Part shown: positions 48,842 through 60,036 of the stretch, one piece after another
Numbering within the stretch: the stretch's first letter is position 1
Layout: every line of letters starts with the position of its first letter
Origin: Alkalihalobacillus sp. BA299
GTDB lineage: Bacteria; Bacillota; Bacilli; Bacillales; Bacillaceae_F
DNA: 64,000 bases
NCBI RefSeq assembly: GCF_017745675.1
Contig: NZ_JAFLJM010000004.1
Span: 124,001 to 188,000, forward strand
Reading direction: 5' to 3'
Position numbers and translations under genes: made by a program
Notes under the pieces: generated by a model
The model's database searches: none
What the model was told of the DNA's origin: nothing
Seen by the model: only the letters and a program-made list of their open reading frames with translations

Positions 48842-49117
48842 CAGGGCGAATAACCATTGTGCCTAAAATTTAATTTTCTTCGTTGTAAAAAAGAGAACGA
48901 TAATTCCAATACACATAATCTATAAAACGATATGAGCCAAACCTTGCAATTATGTCTTTTTTCTAGATTTCATGAAATTATTTTTCGGTCAGTTTTTCTT
49001 TGGTTAATATAGAATATTCACAGAATAGTAAATACATGAATAGTATCAAAAAATCTTTATATATTAGCAAAGCAATGCACAGTTTTATTTAGCAATCATG
49101 AAAGCATATAACAAAAA

Positions 49118-49148
49118 GAAGCTAACTCTATAAAAAAGAGTCAGCTTC
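49118..49148 (-). terminator. Terminator of the miaB-ricA operon
   Basis: GAAGCT and ACTCT pair with AGAGT and AGCTTC, with one mismatch, just downstream of the ricA stop. Confidence 0.75.
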
Positions 49149-49162
49149 GAAGTTTCTTAGCC

Positions 49163-49594
49163 TTAGCTATGGCAACCACCAGAGCTAAATGGACTTTTGG
49201 TTGTCGTTCCTTTCAGTAGATCTCCATCCATCGACTTAATAATTTCATCTGTTACTGTATTAGAAATCGTCGTTGACACGAGTTGAAGTATACCATTTAC
49301 TTCCATTTGGCTATTTTTAAATTCCTGAACTAAAGGAATTTGATCAATCTCATCTTGGTATGCATCAATTTTTTCTTCTGCTTTTTTTAATGCTTCTGTT
49401 TTACCATAATGTTGAAGGTTAACAGCTTCTTTTTGTGTACTTTTAATTTTCGCCATTAACTCTTGAATTTTTATATTTTCATTAATTTGCTTTTCCGCTT
49501 TTTTAAAAAAATCTACTTCTTCGGTTTCCGCAATCATTTTTGCTAGTTCTTTTGCTTTCGCAACGATTTCATCTTTCGTGTACACTTTCTCCAT
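49163..49594 (-). CDS. ricA: RicA (YmcA), RicAFT complex subunit
   Basis: A 143-residue helical protein of the YlbF/YmcA family. RicA with RicF and RicT forms an iron-sulfur-containing complex that affects Y-dependent mRNA maturation, Spo0A activation and biofilm formation in B. subtilis. The C-terminal GGCHS keeps the conserved cluster-ligand Cys. Its start overlaps the miaB stop. RNase Y, its working partner, is encoded 6 kb away. Confidence 0.92.
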   Translation of the reverse strand: MEKVYTKDEIVAKAKELAKMIAETEEVDFFKKAEKQINENIKIQELMAKIKSTQKEAVNLQHYGKTEALKKAEEKIDAYQDEIDQIPLVQEFKNSQMEVNGILQLVSTTISNTVTDEIIKSMDGDLLKGTTTKSPFSSGGCHS

Positions 49595-51207
49595 TATTTA
49601 TTCACCTCTGCTAGTTCAACCATTTCTCCATCTAACGACCACGTTTTTGCATCCGTTACTTTTACATACACTATTTCTCCAATAACAGATTTAGGTGCCT
49701 TAAAGTTCACAAGACGATTTGTACGTGTGCGTCCAGATAGGATTTCTGGATTTTTCTTACTTTCTCCTTCAACTAAAACCTCAACAATTTGGTCTTGATA
49801 GTCCAGATTTTTCTTTGCTGAAATTTCATTAATTAAAGCATTTAAGCGAGCAAGACGTTTCTTTTTAACTTCCATTGGTACATTATCAACCATTTTTGCT
49901 GCAGGCGTACCTTCACGAGGAGAATAAATATACGTATACGCACTATCGAATTCAATTTCACGCACTAATGAAAGTGTATCTTCAAACTGTTCTTCCGTTT
50001 CATTTGGGAACCCGACAATCAAATCTGTCGTAAATGAAGCATTTGGGATAGCCTTTTTAATTTTACCAGCTAACTCCAAATATTGCTCACGAGAATACTT
50101 ACGAGCCATTAGTTTTAATATTTCTGTGTTACCATGCTGAACAGGTAAATGGATGTGCTCAACTAAATTACCGCCCTTAGCAAGAACTTCGATTAAGTGA
50201 TCATCGAAATCTCTTGGATGACTTGTCGTAAAACGAATTCTTGGAATATCTATTTTTCGTAGTTCATCCATTAAGTCACCAAGACCATACTCTCTTCCCT
50301 CGATGTCTTTACCATAGGCATTTACGTTTTGACCGAGAAGTGTTACTTCTTTATAGCCAAGTCGCGCAAGTTCACGTACTTCAGCAATAATATCTTCTGG
50401 GAGACGACTACGCTCTTTACCACGTGTGTAAGGTACAATACAATACGTACAAAACTTATCACAGCCATACATGATGTTTACCCACGCTTGCGTGTTCCCT
50501 TGACGTTTACGAGGCATATTTTCAACGATGTCGCCTTCTTTTGACCAAACTTCAACGACCATTTCTTTCCCGAAAATTGCATCTTTCAATAAGTGAGGTA
50601 AGCGGTGAATATTGTGAGTACCGAAAATTAAATCGATATGCTGATGTTTTTGCATTATACGATTTACAACGCCCTCTTCTTGAGACATACAGCCACATAC
50701 AGCTAAGATTAACTCTGGTCTTTCTCTCTTTAACGGTTTTAAATTCCCAATCTCACCAAACACTTTGTTTTCTGCATTTTCACGAATTGCACATGTATTT
50801 AGAATAATGATATCTGCTTTATTCGTATCATCTGTTTCAGAAAAGCCTAATTCAAGCAACATTCCTGCCATGTTTTCTGTATCATGATAATTCATTTGAC
50901 AGCCATAAGTACGGATTAAGAAAGACTTCTCTTTCCCAATTTCTTTCATATCCTCGGGAATATTAAAGTCATAATGAACTTGAACATCTTCTTTACCACG
51001 GCGCTTTCCTTTGGCATAATCAGGTTGTTCACTAATTAAAATACTACGACCACTAATTTTCATTACCTTTTTACCATCTTCTGTTTCTGTTACTTTGGCA
51101 TTTGAGAAATCAAAATATTTGCCGTAATCTTTAGCACGATTTCCACTAGAGGATTTTACGTCCTGAGCGGAAACCTTTTCGCTTTTGTTGTTTTTTTCAT
51201 TCATCAT
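49594..51207 (-). CDS. miaB: tRNA-2-methylthio-N6-dimethylallyladenosine synthase MiaB
   Basis: A 537-residue methylthiotransferase. The N-terminal UPF0004 domain has [12 protein letters not shown] and the cluster cysteines. The radical SAM CxxxCxxC is in [17 protein letters not shown], and a C-terminal TRAM domain is present. The first approximately 65 residues are the Bacillus-type extension. ATG 51207 is six bases after AAGGAG. It is co-transcribed with ricA. Confidence 0.96.
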   Translation of the reverse strand: MMNEKNNKSEKVSAQDVKSSSGNRAKDYGKYFDFSNAKVTETEDGKKVMKISGRSILISEQPDYAKGKRRGKEDVQVHYDFNIPEDMKEIGKEKSFLIRTYGCQMNYHDTENMAGMLLELGFSETDDTNKADIIILNTCAIRENAENKVFGEIGNLKPLKRERPELILAVCGCMSQEEGVVNRIMQKHQHIDLIFGTHNIHRLPHLLKDAIFGKEMVVEVWSKEGDIVENMPRKRQGNTQAWVNIMYGCDKFCTYCIVPYTRGKERSRLPEDIIAEVRELARLGYKEVTLLGQNVNAYGKDIEGREYGLGDLMDELRKIDIPRIRFTTSHPRDFDDHLIEVLAKGGNLVEHIHLPVQHGNTEILKLMARKYSREQYLELAGKIKKAIPNASFTTDLIVGFPNETEEQFEDTLSLVREIEFDSAYTYIYSPREGTPAAKMVDNVPMEVKKKRLARLNALINEISAKKNLDYQDQIVEVLVEGESKKNPEILSGRTRTNRLVNFKAPKSVIGEIVYVKVTDAKTWSLDGEMVELAEVNK

Positions 51208-51350
51208 TTTTATCTCCTTTCTTGTTGTTATCATAGAAATAGAATGTAGACGTACAAATTTATATTATATACGCTTCTACCATTGTACACAACATTTGAT
51301 AAGAATAACCATTGAAGATCTAATGACATTTATCGAAAAAACAAACAAAA

Positions 51351-51401
51351 TGGTGCCAGGCACCTTTACTACATTAAAGTGATAAAAGCGCCTAGCACCA
51401 T
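51351..51401. repeat. Dispersed hairpin repeat, copy 2 (diverged)
   Basis: TGGTGCCAGGC and GCGCCTAGCACCA arms with the shared core CACCTTTACTaCATTAAAGTG. It lies upstream of miaB and just downstream of the UspA remnant. Confidence 0.7.
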
Positions 51402-51408
51402 GTGATAA

Positions 51409-51482
51409 CTAATTAGCTACTAGTACGGGGCAATGTGCATGTTGTACAACATTGTGGCTAACACTTCCTAATACATATATTT
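51409..51482 (-). pseudogene. C-terminal remnant of a universal stress protein
   Basis: The frame reads YVLGSVSHNVVQHAHCPVLV and ends AN-stop, the classic UspA C-terminus with its GSVSHxVVxHAxCPV signature. The upstream part is absent; the DNA becomes AT-rich non-coding immediately. Gap 51208-51620 holds this, the repeat and the korB terminator. Confidence 0.75.
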
Positions 51483-51568
51483 AAGTTTTATCACCAGAAA
51501 TAAAATTTTTTAAATAGTTACATTTTTCAGAATTTTCTTTATGTTAGCGTTTAAATATGATATATTAA

Positions 51569-51600
51569 AAGAGACGTCCACAGTATCATGAACGTCTCTT
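51569..51600 (-). terminator. Terminator of the korAB operon
   Basis: AAGAGACGT pairs with ACGTCTCTT, 20 bases downstream of the korB stop, followed by a T-rich stretch. Confidence 0.8.
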
Positions 51601-51620
51601 CTATACTTAGCATTGCTTAA

Positions 51621-52487
<867 letters not shown>

Positions 52488-54230
52488 TTAGACCAACTCC
52501 TTGCATTGTTTGTAGATGTCTGATGGCAGGAATGGATTACCGTCATATTTAAGCATGCTTTCAACATTAGTTCCGCCAACATTCATTTTAATAATACTTG
52601 CTAATTGTGCGGTTGCGTTATTTTCTACAACTACAACTTTTTTAGCACGTTCCATTAACGGTCTTAGTTGTTCTGTTGGGAATGGATGTAGTAAACGAAC
52701 GTGTGCATGGTTTACTTTTATTCCATCTGCTTCAAGACGTGGCATTGCTTCATTAATTGTACCACGTGTAGAGTTAATACCAATGATTAACAGGTCTGCT
52801 TCATCATGCTCTGCATTGGCATATACAGGTGTATCAAAACGATCCGCTAATGAATTTAATTTACGTAAGCGCTTGTCCATTTGAGCTACACGATTTTCAG
52901 GACTTTCAGATGGTTTACCTGTTTCATCATGCTCAACACCTGTTACGTGATGAACACCATTTTTCATTCCCGGTGCTACACGAGGAGATACTCCGTCTTC
53001 CGTTACTGCAAAACGTTTAAAGTACTCTCCATCTACACGCTCTGGTAACTCTTCATTAAAATTATACTTACCACGGCGAATTTCAATCTTATTGAAATCT
53101 AGTGGTTCAACAGTTTGTTTTCCTAACGATAAAGCAAGGTCAGTTACAATGATTACTGGGCATTGATATTCTTCAGCAATATTGAACGCTTCAATTGTAT
53201 CGTAGAACGCCTCTTCTACAGTACTTGGCGTAATTACTACTTTCGGAATATCACCATGAGTGTTATAAACCATTGCCATTAAATCTGATTGTTCTTGTTT
53301 TGTTGGTAAACCAGTACTTGGTCCCCCACGTTGAGTATCAACGATTACCAATGGGACTTCAGTAATACCTGAAAGACCGATTGCTTCTGCCATTAATGAT
53401 AATCCAGGTCCAGCTGATGCAGTTAGCGCACGAACCCCTGCATAATTGGCACCAATAGCCATTGTACATGCAGCAATTTCATCTTCCGTTTGAATAACAG
53501 TTCCGCCAAATTCAGGAAGTTTTTTAATTAAGTACTCCATAATTTCGGATGCTGGAGTAATAGGATATGCAGGCATGAAACGGCATCCACCAGCAACTGC
53601 ACCCATTGCGATTGCATCGTTACCAATTAAGAACATACGTTTCTTTCCGTCTGCTTTTTCCAACTGTAGAGATTCAATTTGACCACCGGCTTCTTTATTA
53701 AAGAAATCAGCACCAGCTTGAATAGCATCCATATTTTTTTCAACAACTGACATACCTTTTTTCTTAAAAATTTCTTCTACAACTTCACGGTATGCTTCTA
53801 CAGGTAAACCAAGAATTGCGCTTGATGCACCAACTGCTACCATGTTCTTCATAAGTGAAGTGCCTAGGTCATTTGCAATTTCTGTGAATGGAACCGCATA
53901 CAATGTCGCTTTAGAGTCCTCTGCAAGTGTAGGTTTAAACTTTGCATCAGCAACAACAACTCCACCTTCACGAAGTTCATGGTAGTTTACATCAATAGTC
54001 TCTTGGTCAAATGCTACAAGAATATCTAAATCGTCTGAAATTGCATTAAGTGACTTTGTACTTACCCTGATTTTATTGTTCGTGTGTCCACCTTTGATAC
54101 GAGAAGAAAAGTGTCTATACCCGTACAAATAGTACCCTAAACGATTAAGTGCAATAGCAAAGATTTCTCCGGTACTTTCAATACCTTCCCCTTGCTGTCC
54201 TCCAACTTTCCAAGAAAGTTGATTGATCAT
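52488..54230 (-). CDS. korA: 2-oxoacid:ferredoxin oxidoreductase, fused gamma-alpha subunit
   Basis: 580 residues. The gamma domain (about 1-185) begins WKVGGQQGEGIESTGEIFA. The alpha domain shows PAYPITPASEIMEYL and ALTASAGPGLSLMAEAIG. This fusion is the usual Bacillus KorA. ATG 54230 is preferred to GTG 54239. It is first in the korA-korB operon. The upstream gap 54231-54658 has only AT-rich DNA and the spoVS terminator. Confidence 0.93.
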   Translation of the reverse strand: MINQLSWKVGGQQGEGIESTGEIFAIALNRLGYYLYGYRHFSSRIKGGHTNNKIRVSTKSLNAISDDLDILVAFDQETIDVNYHELREGGVVVADAKFKPTLAEDSKATLYAVPFTEIANDLGTSLMKNMVAVGASSAILGLPVEAYREVVEEIFKKKGMSVVEKNMDAIQAGADFFNKEAGGQIESLQLEKADGKKRMFLIGNDAIAMGAVAGGCRFMPAYPITPASEIMEYLIKKLPEFGGTVIQTEDEIAACTMAIGANYAGVRALTASAGPGLSLMAEAIGLSGITEVPLVIVDTQRGGPSTGLPTKQEQSDLMAMVYNTHGDIPKVVITPSTVEEAFYDTIEAFNIAEEYQCPVIIVTDLALSLGKQTVEPLDFNKIEIRRGKYNFNEELPERVDGEYFKRFAVTEDGVSPRVAPGMKNGVHHVTGVEHDETGKPSESPENRVAQMDKRLRKLNSLADRFDTPVYANAEHDEADLLIIGINSTRGTINEAMPRLEADGIKVNHAHVRLLHPFPTEQLRPLMERAKKVVVVENNATAQLASIIKMNVGGTNVESMLKYDGNPFLPSDIYKQCKELV

Positions 54231-54583
54231 TTTCTCCACCCCTTTGGCGTATTAAATGAGAATGACTGTTTCCACTATATGCATAGTAAATCCCTTAGTA
54301 AATTCACTAGGCGAATTGAATGGGTCTTCTACGTGTCATGCTCATGATGAATAATTATGTACTAAACGATTACAATAATAAATCTATCCACAAGAAAAAG
54401 CAAGACTTATAAGGAAAATATTACGAAATAGTGAAAACGTTGAAATTTGTTGAAAAATAATCGGAACTAAAAATTTGTTCACGATCTTGTCATAATTTTA
54501 ACAAAAGATGACTACATACTTCAAAGGTTTTTATTATTTTTTTTACTTTTTTTTAATAAAACATTAAAAATACACAAAAATAA

Positions 54584-54641
54584 GACTAACTTAAGCGCAT
54601 TTTCTCCCTTAAAAGCTTGAGAGGTGCGCTCTAAAGTTAGC
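54584..54641 (-). terminator. Terminator of spoVS
   Basis: GACTAACTT plus AGCGCA pair with TGCGCT plus AAGTTAG around an internal CTC/GAG stem, followed on the minus strand by TTATTTTTGTG. Confidence 0.75.
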
Positions 54642-54658
54642 CTTTGTGTTATGAGCAC

Positions 54659-54919
54659 TTATCGTGGCTCTACAATTAATTTTATCGCCGTTCTTTCTTC
54701 ACCATCAATCTCAATATCCGTAAAAGCAGGAATACAAACGAGATCAATCCCACTTGGGGCAACAAACCCTCTCGCAATTGCAATGGCCTTAATGGATTGA
54801 TTTAAAGCACCCGCGCCAATAGCTTGAATTTCTGCTGCGCCTCTTTCTCTTATGACACCTGCAAGTGCTCCTGCTACTGAATTGGGTGTAGATTTTGCTG
54901 AAACTTTTAATATTTCCAT
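54659..54919 (-). CDS. spoVS: Stage V sporulation protein S
   Basis: An 86-residue Alba-like protein. EILKVSAKSTPNSVAGALAG and IQAIGAGALNQSIKAIAIARG are nearly invariant in the family. It promotes late sporulation stages in B. subtilis. It has an AGGAGG site and its own terminator, in the rny-ymdB-spoVS order. Confidence 0.96.
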   Translation of the reverse strand: MEILKVSAKSTPNSVAGALAGVIRERGAAEIQAIGAGALNQSIKAIAIARGFVAPSGIDLVCIPAFTDIEIDGEERTAIKLIVEPR

Positions 54920-55026
54920 TTCTTGTACCTCCTTAATGATGAATATTGCCGCTTATTAAATATATTCACGATATTTTCTTATATTCCTGCTTTTAAGAAG
55001 GTATTTTCAAAATATTCTAGCATTTA

Positions 55027-55821
55027 TCATTCGAAAAATGGAGAATCCTCGTTAATTAATACACGCTCTATCGATTGAGCACGCCCATTCTTATCATCAA
55101 TTGTAATGACAACAGCATTTAATTGCTCTCGTCCATTTGCAACTTCAAACCTTACTGGTAAATTGGTCAAAAACTTATTTAATACAGCGGATCGTTCCAT
55201 TCCTAATATACCGTCGTAAGGGCCTGTCATCCCAACGTCAGTAAGATAGGCTGTTCCCTTAGGTAATACTCGTTGATCAGCTGTTTGAACATGTGTATGT
55301 GTTCCAACAACAGCTGAAACTCTACCATCTAAATACCAACCCATCGCTTGTTTTTCACTTGTTGCCTCTGCATGAAAGTCAACAAATATAAATGGGGTTC
55401 TATCTTGAACTTGTTCTAAAATTTCATCTACTTTTCGAAATGGACAATCATTTGGCGGGAGAAAAGTTCTTCCCATGACGTTAATAACAGCAACTTCTAT
55501 ACTATTTATCTTAATAATTGTGTAGCCTCGGCCTGGTGTTCCTTCTGGGTAATTGGCTGGTCGAACTAGCGACCCTGCATCATCAATAAATTCAAAGATT
55601 TCACGATTATCCCATGTGTGGTTCCCAAGAGTCACTGCTTGAGCACCCGCATCGAGAAAACCTTTATATATTTTCTGGGTAATACCTTTTCCTCCAGCAG
55701 CATTTTCACCGTTTACAATTGAAAGCTGTGGTCGGTATTTTTTTTTCAATTTCGGTAAGAATTCTTTTACCATTGCTCTACCTGATGAGCCTACTACGTC
55801 TCCAACAAATAATATTTTCAT
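55027..55821 (-). CDS. ymdB: YmdB cyclic-nucleotide phosphodiesterase
   Basis: A 264-residue calcineurin-type metallophosphoesterase. Metal ligands are in FVGDVVGSSGR, NGENAAGG, LGNHTWDNRE and GTHTHVQTAD. In B. subtilis YmdB cleaves 2',3'-cyclic nucleotides and influences biofilm formation and motility. It lies directly downstream of rny, a conserved pairing. Confidence 0.94.
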   Translation of the reverse strand: MKILFVGDVVGSSGRAMVKEFLPKLKKKYRPQLSIVNGENAAGGKGITQKIYKGFLDAGAQAVTLGNHTWDNREIFEFIDDAGSLVRPANYPEGTPGRGYTIIKINSIEVAVINVMGRTFLPPNDCPFRKVDEILEQVQDRTPFIFVDFHAEATSEKQAMGWYLDGRVSAVVGTHTHVQTADQRVLPKGTAYLTDVGMTGPYDGILGMERSAVLNKFLTNLPVRFEVANGREQLNAVVITIDDKNGRAQSIERVLINEDSPFFE

Positions 55822-55930
55822 TTAAAGCCTCTTTTCTACAATCATACTAACGTTATGTATATCACTACTTCAATCATAAATATAAATTATGTTTTTTTTC
55901 AAGTCATATATGATATCTCCTATGATGAAA

Positions 55931-55960
55931 AAAATAAAGTGGTTTTCACCACTTTATTTT
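55931..55960 (-). terminator. Terminator of rny
   Basis: AAAATAAAGTGG pairs with CCACTTTATTTT; it overlaps the rny stop. Confidence 0.85.
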
Positions 55961-57519
55961 GCATACTCAACTGCCCTAGTTTCGCGTATAACTGTAACAC
56001 GAATATGACCTGGGTAATCAAGATCTTCTTCAATTTTTTTCGTGATATCACGAGCCAGTTTATAGGCTTGTGCATCATCAACAATATCCGGTTTTACCAT
56101 AATACGAACTTCTCGTCCAGCTTGAATTGCATAAGTCTTTTCAACACCTTCAAAAGACTCGGAAATCTCTTCAAGTTTCTCTAATCGACGTATATACGTT
56201 TCTAGAGTTTCTCGTCTAGCACCAGGTCGTGCTGCACTTAATGCATCAGCAGCAGCAACGAGTGTGGCTATTATTGAAGTTGGTTCGGTATCACCATGGT
56301 GTGATGCTATACTATTGATCACAACTGGATGCTCTTTGTATTTTGTAGCAAGTTCTACACCTATTTCAACGTGGCTTCCTTCTACTTCGTGATCAATCGC
56401 TTTTCCAATATCATGGAGTAAGCCTGCACGACGAGCAAGTTGAACATCTTCACCAAGTTCAGCAGCCATTAGTCCTGCCAAGTAAGCGACTTCCATCGAG
56501 TGCTTCAAGACATTTTGACCATAACTGGTTCTAAACTTTAATCGACCTAATATTTTAATAAGGTCTGGATGTAAGCCATGAATTCCCATCTCAAAAGTTG
56601 CTTGCTCCCCGTATTCACGGATCGTTTCATCAACTTCGCGACGAGATTTATCTACCATTTCTTCAATACGAGCTGGATGAATTCGTCCATCTTGAACGAG
56701 CTTTTCTAAAGCTGTACGTGCAATTTCCCTTCGGATTGGATCAAAGCCTGATAAGATCACTGCCTCAGGGGTATCATCAATAATCAGATCTATCCCTGTA
56801 AGTGTCTCCAAGGCGCGAATATTACGACCTTCTCTACCAATGATGCGACCTTTCATCTCATCATTAGGTAAACTTACAACAGAAACAGTTGTTTCCGCCA
56901 CATGGTCCGCTGAGCATCTTTGTATAGCTAACGAAAGAATTTCTCTAGCTTTCTTATCAGCTTCTTCTTTCGCTTGCGTTAGTCGGTCTTTCACTAACAC
57001 AGCCATTTCATGAGTAAGATCTTGCTCAACTTCGCTTCGAATAGCTTCTTTCGCTTCTTCTCTGGAAAGTCCAGAAATCCGTTCGAGCTCCGTCTTCTGC
57101 TTGTTCAAGATTTCCTCCACTTTGCTATCCATCTCTTCAATATGTCGTTGTTTTTTGGCGAGAGACTCCTCTCTCTTTTCTAATGATTCCTCTTTCTTAT
57201 CTAGAGTTTCACTTTTACGGTCAAGGATCTCTTCTTTCTGAACCAAACGATTCTCTTGTTTTTGAATCTCATTTCTACGTTCACGAATCTCACGTTCAGC
57301 TTCTATGCGAAGTTTATGAACCTCGTCCTTAGCTTCAAGAACGGCTTCCTTCTTACTAGCTTCAGCTTCTCGTTTCCCATCTTCAACAATCTGTTTAGCA
57401 GCTTGTTCCGCACTAGAAATTTTCGCTTCGGCAATGGATTTTCGAACAAGATATCCAACAACTGCACCAACACCTGCAGAGACAACAAGCAAAATGGAGA
57501 TGAGTAAGACGTTTTCCAT
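55954..57519 (-). CDS. rny: Ribonuclease Y
   Basis: The 521-residue membrane-anchored endoribonuclease that initiates mRNA decay. It has an N-terminal membrane helix (about 3-25), a long coiled coil (about 30-190), a KH domain with [15 protein letters not shown], and an HD domain with [21 protein letters not shown] precedes the ATG. RicA, encoded at 49.2 kb, is a known cofactor component of its processing activity. Confidence 0.97.
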   Translation of the reverse strand: MENVLLISILLVVSAGVGAVVGYLVRKSIAEAKISSAEQAAKQIVEDGKREAEASKKEAVLEAKDEVHKLRIEAEREIRERRNEIQKQENRLVQKEEILDRKSETLDKKEESLEKREESLAKKQRHIEEMDSKVEEILNKQKTELERISGLSREEAKEAIRSEVEQDLTHEMAVLVKDRLTQAKEEADKKAREILSLAIQRCSADHVAETTVSVVSLPNDEMKGRIIGREGRNIRALETLTGIDLIIDDTPEAVILSGFDPIRREIARTALEKLVQDGRIHPARIEEMVDKSRREVDETIREYGEQATFEMGIHGLHPDLIKILGRLKFRTSYGQNVLKHSMEVAYLAGLMAAELGEDVQLARRAGLLHDIGKAIDHEVEGSHVEIGVELATKYKEHPVVINSIASHHGDTEPTSIIATLVAAADALSAARPGARRETLETYIRRLEKLEEISESFEGVEKTYAIQAGREVRIMVKPDIVDDAQAYKLARDITKKIEEDLDYPGHIRVTVIRETRAVEYAK

Positions 57520-57671
57520 GTAGTCACCTCCTCTTGCTATCTAATTGTTGGTTCCAAAAGTCATATTATCATTCGTTAATTATTGTGCGTTAACTTACAC
57601 ACCTCATGAAGGAAACATGACATTTTAAAATGCCGTATTCTTTTTAATTGTATAGTTGGATAATTTTGTTG

Positions 57672-58337
57672 TCAAGCATTGTCAGTTCGATTCACTTCAC
57701 TCATGCCATCACGAATGTCTACGTAATAAGCACGATCACCTGATTGTGCCAAAAGTTGGTTATGTGTGATCATAATAATTTGCCGATTAAACATCGTACT
57801 TATTGATTTAAGAAATTCATATAAATAAAGAACGTATTCTCCTGAAACATGTTTCCCAGGCTCATCAAGTAGAAGAGGTCCCTCCATCTTCGGTTGAATG
57901 GTTTCAATGAGTGCAACACGTAAGGCTAATGTAACAATATCTACTACACCACCACCACGTGCTTCTTGTGGTTTCGTCTTTACTTTGATCCCTTCATAAT
58001 CAGATACGACGTAAAATTCAGCAACGGGTTTATTACCTTGTTCATCAATTTCAATTTGAAATTCAAATAATGGACCAAAAATAAACTGTAATGCATTTGT
58101 TACTAAACTTTCAATTTGCTGCTTAGCTTGTTCACGTGCGTACTCAGCAGACTGCTGTAATAGAATTCTTGCTTTTTCATAGGTGTCCTTTGTTTCATAA
58201 TATTGTTCTAATGTACTCAACTTTTCTTCTAACTGTTCTGTTAACAATTTTCGGTTTGCATCCAATCGAAGCCATTCATTTTTTGACTGTTGTAACACCT
58301 TTTCTAAGTCATGAATAGACTGTTGAAATTTACTCAT
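57672..58337 (-). CDS. SbcC/Rad50-like ATPase, C-terminal part
   Basis: 221 residues. An N-terminal coiled coil (about 1-80) leads into the C-terminal lobe of an SMC/Rad50-type ATPase: signature-like EARGGGVVDIVTLALRVAL, Walker B GPLLLDEPGKHVS and H-loop IMITHNQLL. It has no Walker A. Its ATG start overlaps the end of the 84-residue gene by 8 bases, so it is translationally coupled. It would form a complete ATP site only with the N-terminal protein encoded at 58600-60036. It is the last gene of the operon. Confidence 0.85.
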   Translation of the reverse strand: MSKFQQSIHDLEKVLQQSKNEWLRLDANRKLLTEQLEEKLSTLEQYYETKDTYEKARILLQQSAEYAREQAKQQIESLVTNALQFIFGPLFEFQIEIDEQGNKPVAEFYVVSDYEGIKVKTKPQEARGGGVVDIVTLALRVALIETIQPKMEGPLLLDEPGKHVSGEYVLYLYEFLKSISTMFNRQIIMITHNQLLAQSGDRAYYVDIRDGMSEVNRTDNA

Positions 58338-58584
58338 GCTTTCCCATCAATTCTTTTGGAATCATGGCTTTTGTTTCTGCTAACCCTTTCACAATTGCCT
58401 CTTCTAACTTTTGAATTTCTTCTTCTAGGTTTTCAGGCTTTACACCGAGCTCTTCTAGTTCATTTAAAAGTCTTCTTTGTTGGTTTTCTAACTCCTCTAG
58501 TTTTGCCTCTGCACGGTACCGCATATCTTTTGCTTTATCAATTGCTTCTTTTATTTTTGTAAGTTCATGTTCAACATGCTTCAA
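58330..58584 (-). CDS. Small coiled-coil protein in the split Rad50 operon
   Basis: 84 residues, nearly all coiled coil with heptads of Leu and Glu (AEAKLEELENQQRRLLNELE). It starts with TTG 58584 behind GGTGG, 15 bases after the stop of the N-terminal ATPase gene, and overlaps the C-terminal ATPase gene. It would correspond to part of the returning coiled-coil arm of SbcC. No other domain is recognisable. Confidence 0.7.
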   Translation of the reverse strand: MKHVEHELTKIKEAIDKAKDMRYRAEAKLEELENQQRRLLNELEELGVKPENLEEEIQKLEEAIVKGLAETKAMIPKELMGKHE

Positions 58585-58599
58585 TTTTGCCCACCACCG

Positions 58600-60036
58600 T
58601 TATGTTAATAATTTTTTTATCGCTGTACTACTTAAGTGACCACCACAAGTTGGGCACTTTCCCTTTTCGAGTAATCGCTGCTCATACTCTTGTCGTAACT
58701 GTTGTTCTTCTTGTTGCTTTTGTGAAATAAAGGTAACACCATCCTGGAGTCGTTTCTTTACATCTACTAACTTATCTTGTATTAGTTTATATTTCTCTAA
58801 TTGTTGAATATTAATTTGTAAATTGTCATGTCTTACTTCACATTGCTTTGTTAGCTTTAAACGATTGATCGTTTTTCTCAATGTATTGGCCTGGTCGATA
58901 TTTGACTGATATCGGAGTTGTAGATGGCGTAGTTCGATAGTCACCCTTACTTTGTTAAATAATTCTTGGACCTTTTGTTCTTCAGAATGGGTTGCAAACC
59001 CTGTCTGATTGATTATTACCTTTACATCTACTAAACTACGATTTAAGTGATTATACATATCATTTATTTGTTTGACTTGGTTAAGACGATCATATTTTTG
59101 CGTTATCGTTGTTGCATTCTTCTTTGCGAAATCTACATTATTCGTTTTTTTAATCCAATGTTTACACGTATTCATTGCTTTGTTTACTTCAATTAGTTGA
59201 TCGTGCTTTATTTGGAAGGATCTCTTTTTTTCATTGATAAATTGCAATCTTTCTAAATTTCGTTTCCATTCTTCTATCTCCTTCAGAATGGTTAGACGCT
59301 TTTCAACTTTTTCTTTTTCTTTCACAAATTCCTGTAACTGCCTTTTTAAAAGTTCTAGCCTTGATCGTTTAGCATCTTTTTCTTTTAGAAGATGAAATTT
59401 ACGTTCTGATACGTCCAGCTGTTCCTTTGCTTTGTCTAAAAATTGATACGGAGTGATTTTCTCTTTCAATACTTCTACTTCTGTTTCGACGTGTCTCGTT
59501 TGTTGTTGGAGCTTCGCCACATCCTTAGTTGTGTCTCTTACAGCCATATCAATATAATGTGCTCCACTAATTCTTCCAATCGTCTTAGCCCTTACTGAGG
59601 CTGTCTGTTCAAGTAAAAATGGACCGTCTAATTGCTGAGAAACATTTAGTAATAATTCCATATCTCGATCAATTCGCAGTGGATAGATTTCATGAGCATC
59701 TAGTACTTCTTGAGGAACATGGATACCGAATCCTTCTAAAACGAGTTCGTCTTTTCCAGGTTCCTTAATAATATAACGATTCTTTGAATTAGTTCTCTCT
59801 CTTACAATACTACACTCGCTAGCAAACGTTAATGTGACACGGACAAAATCTCCACCAACTCTCATAAAATCGGTACCTCGAGGTTGATTAAATAAAACCC
59901 AGCGTATCCCTCTCAAAATAGCTGTTTTCCCACTATCTGACTGCCCTACAATGACGTTGAGTCCGTTTGTAAACGAGATGGACGTATCGAGGTGGGACTG
60001 AAAATTTTCAAGACGAACCTCTTTAATCCAATTCAT
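58600..60036 (-). CDS. SbcC/Rad50-like ATPase, N-terminal part with zinc hook
   Basis: 478 residues. The N-terminal ATPase lobe has Walker A GQSDSGKT (residues 31-38) after the typical LENFQSHLDTSISF opening. A long coiled coil follows, and the protein ends with CPTC (about 461-464) only 14 residues from the stop, a Rad50 zinc hook at the extreme C-terminus. Walker B and the signature are absent and are encoded at 57672-58337. ATG 60036 overlaps the nuclease gene by 14 bases. Confidence 0.87.
   Translation of the reverse strand: MNWIKEVRLENFQSHLDTSISFTNGLNVIVGQSDSGKTAILRGIRWVLFNQPRGTDFMRVGGDFVRVTLTFASECSIVRERTNSKNRYIIKEPGKDELVLEGFGIHVPQEVLDAHEIYPLRIDRDMELLLNVSQQLDGPFLLEQTASVRAKTIGRISGAHYIDMAVRDTTKDVAKLQQQTRHVETEVEVLKEKITPYQFLDKAKEQLDVSERKFHLLKEKDAKRSRLELLKRQLQEFVKEKEKVEKRLTILKEIEEWKRNLERLQFINEKKRSFQIKHDQLIEVNKAMNTCKHWIKKTNNVDFAKKNATTITQKYDRLNQVKQINDMYNHLNRSLVDVKVIINQTGFATHSEEQKVQELFNKVRVTIELRHLQLRYQSNIDQANTLRKTINRLKLTKQCEVRHDNLQINIQQLEKYKLIQDKLVDVKKRLQDGVTFISQKQQEEQQLRQEYEQRLLEKGKCPTCGGHLSSTAIKKLLT

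Noticed and set aside
54240..54580. Possible small gene or riboswitch upstream of korA
   Set aside because: The region is AT-rich with no supported frame and no stable conserved-looking fold that I could identify.
58584..58600. The break between the Rad50-like ORFs as a sequencing frameshift
   Set aside because: The first ORF ends naturally after the zinc hook, the next has its own start after GGTGG, and the third overlaps by a coupled ATGAGTAA, so three real genes are more likely. Reads would settle it.
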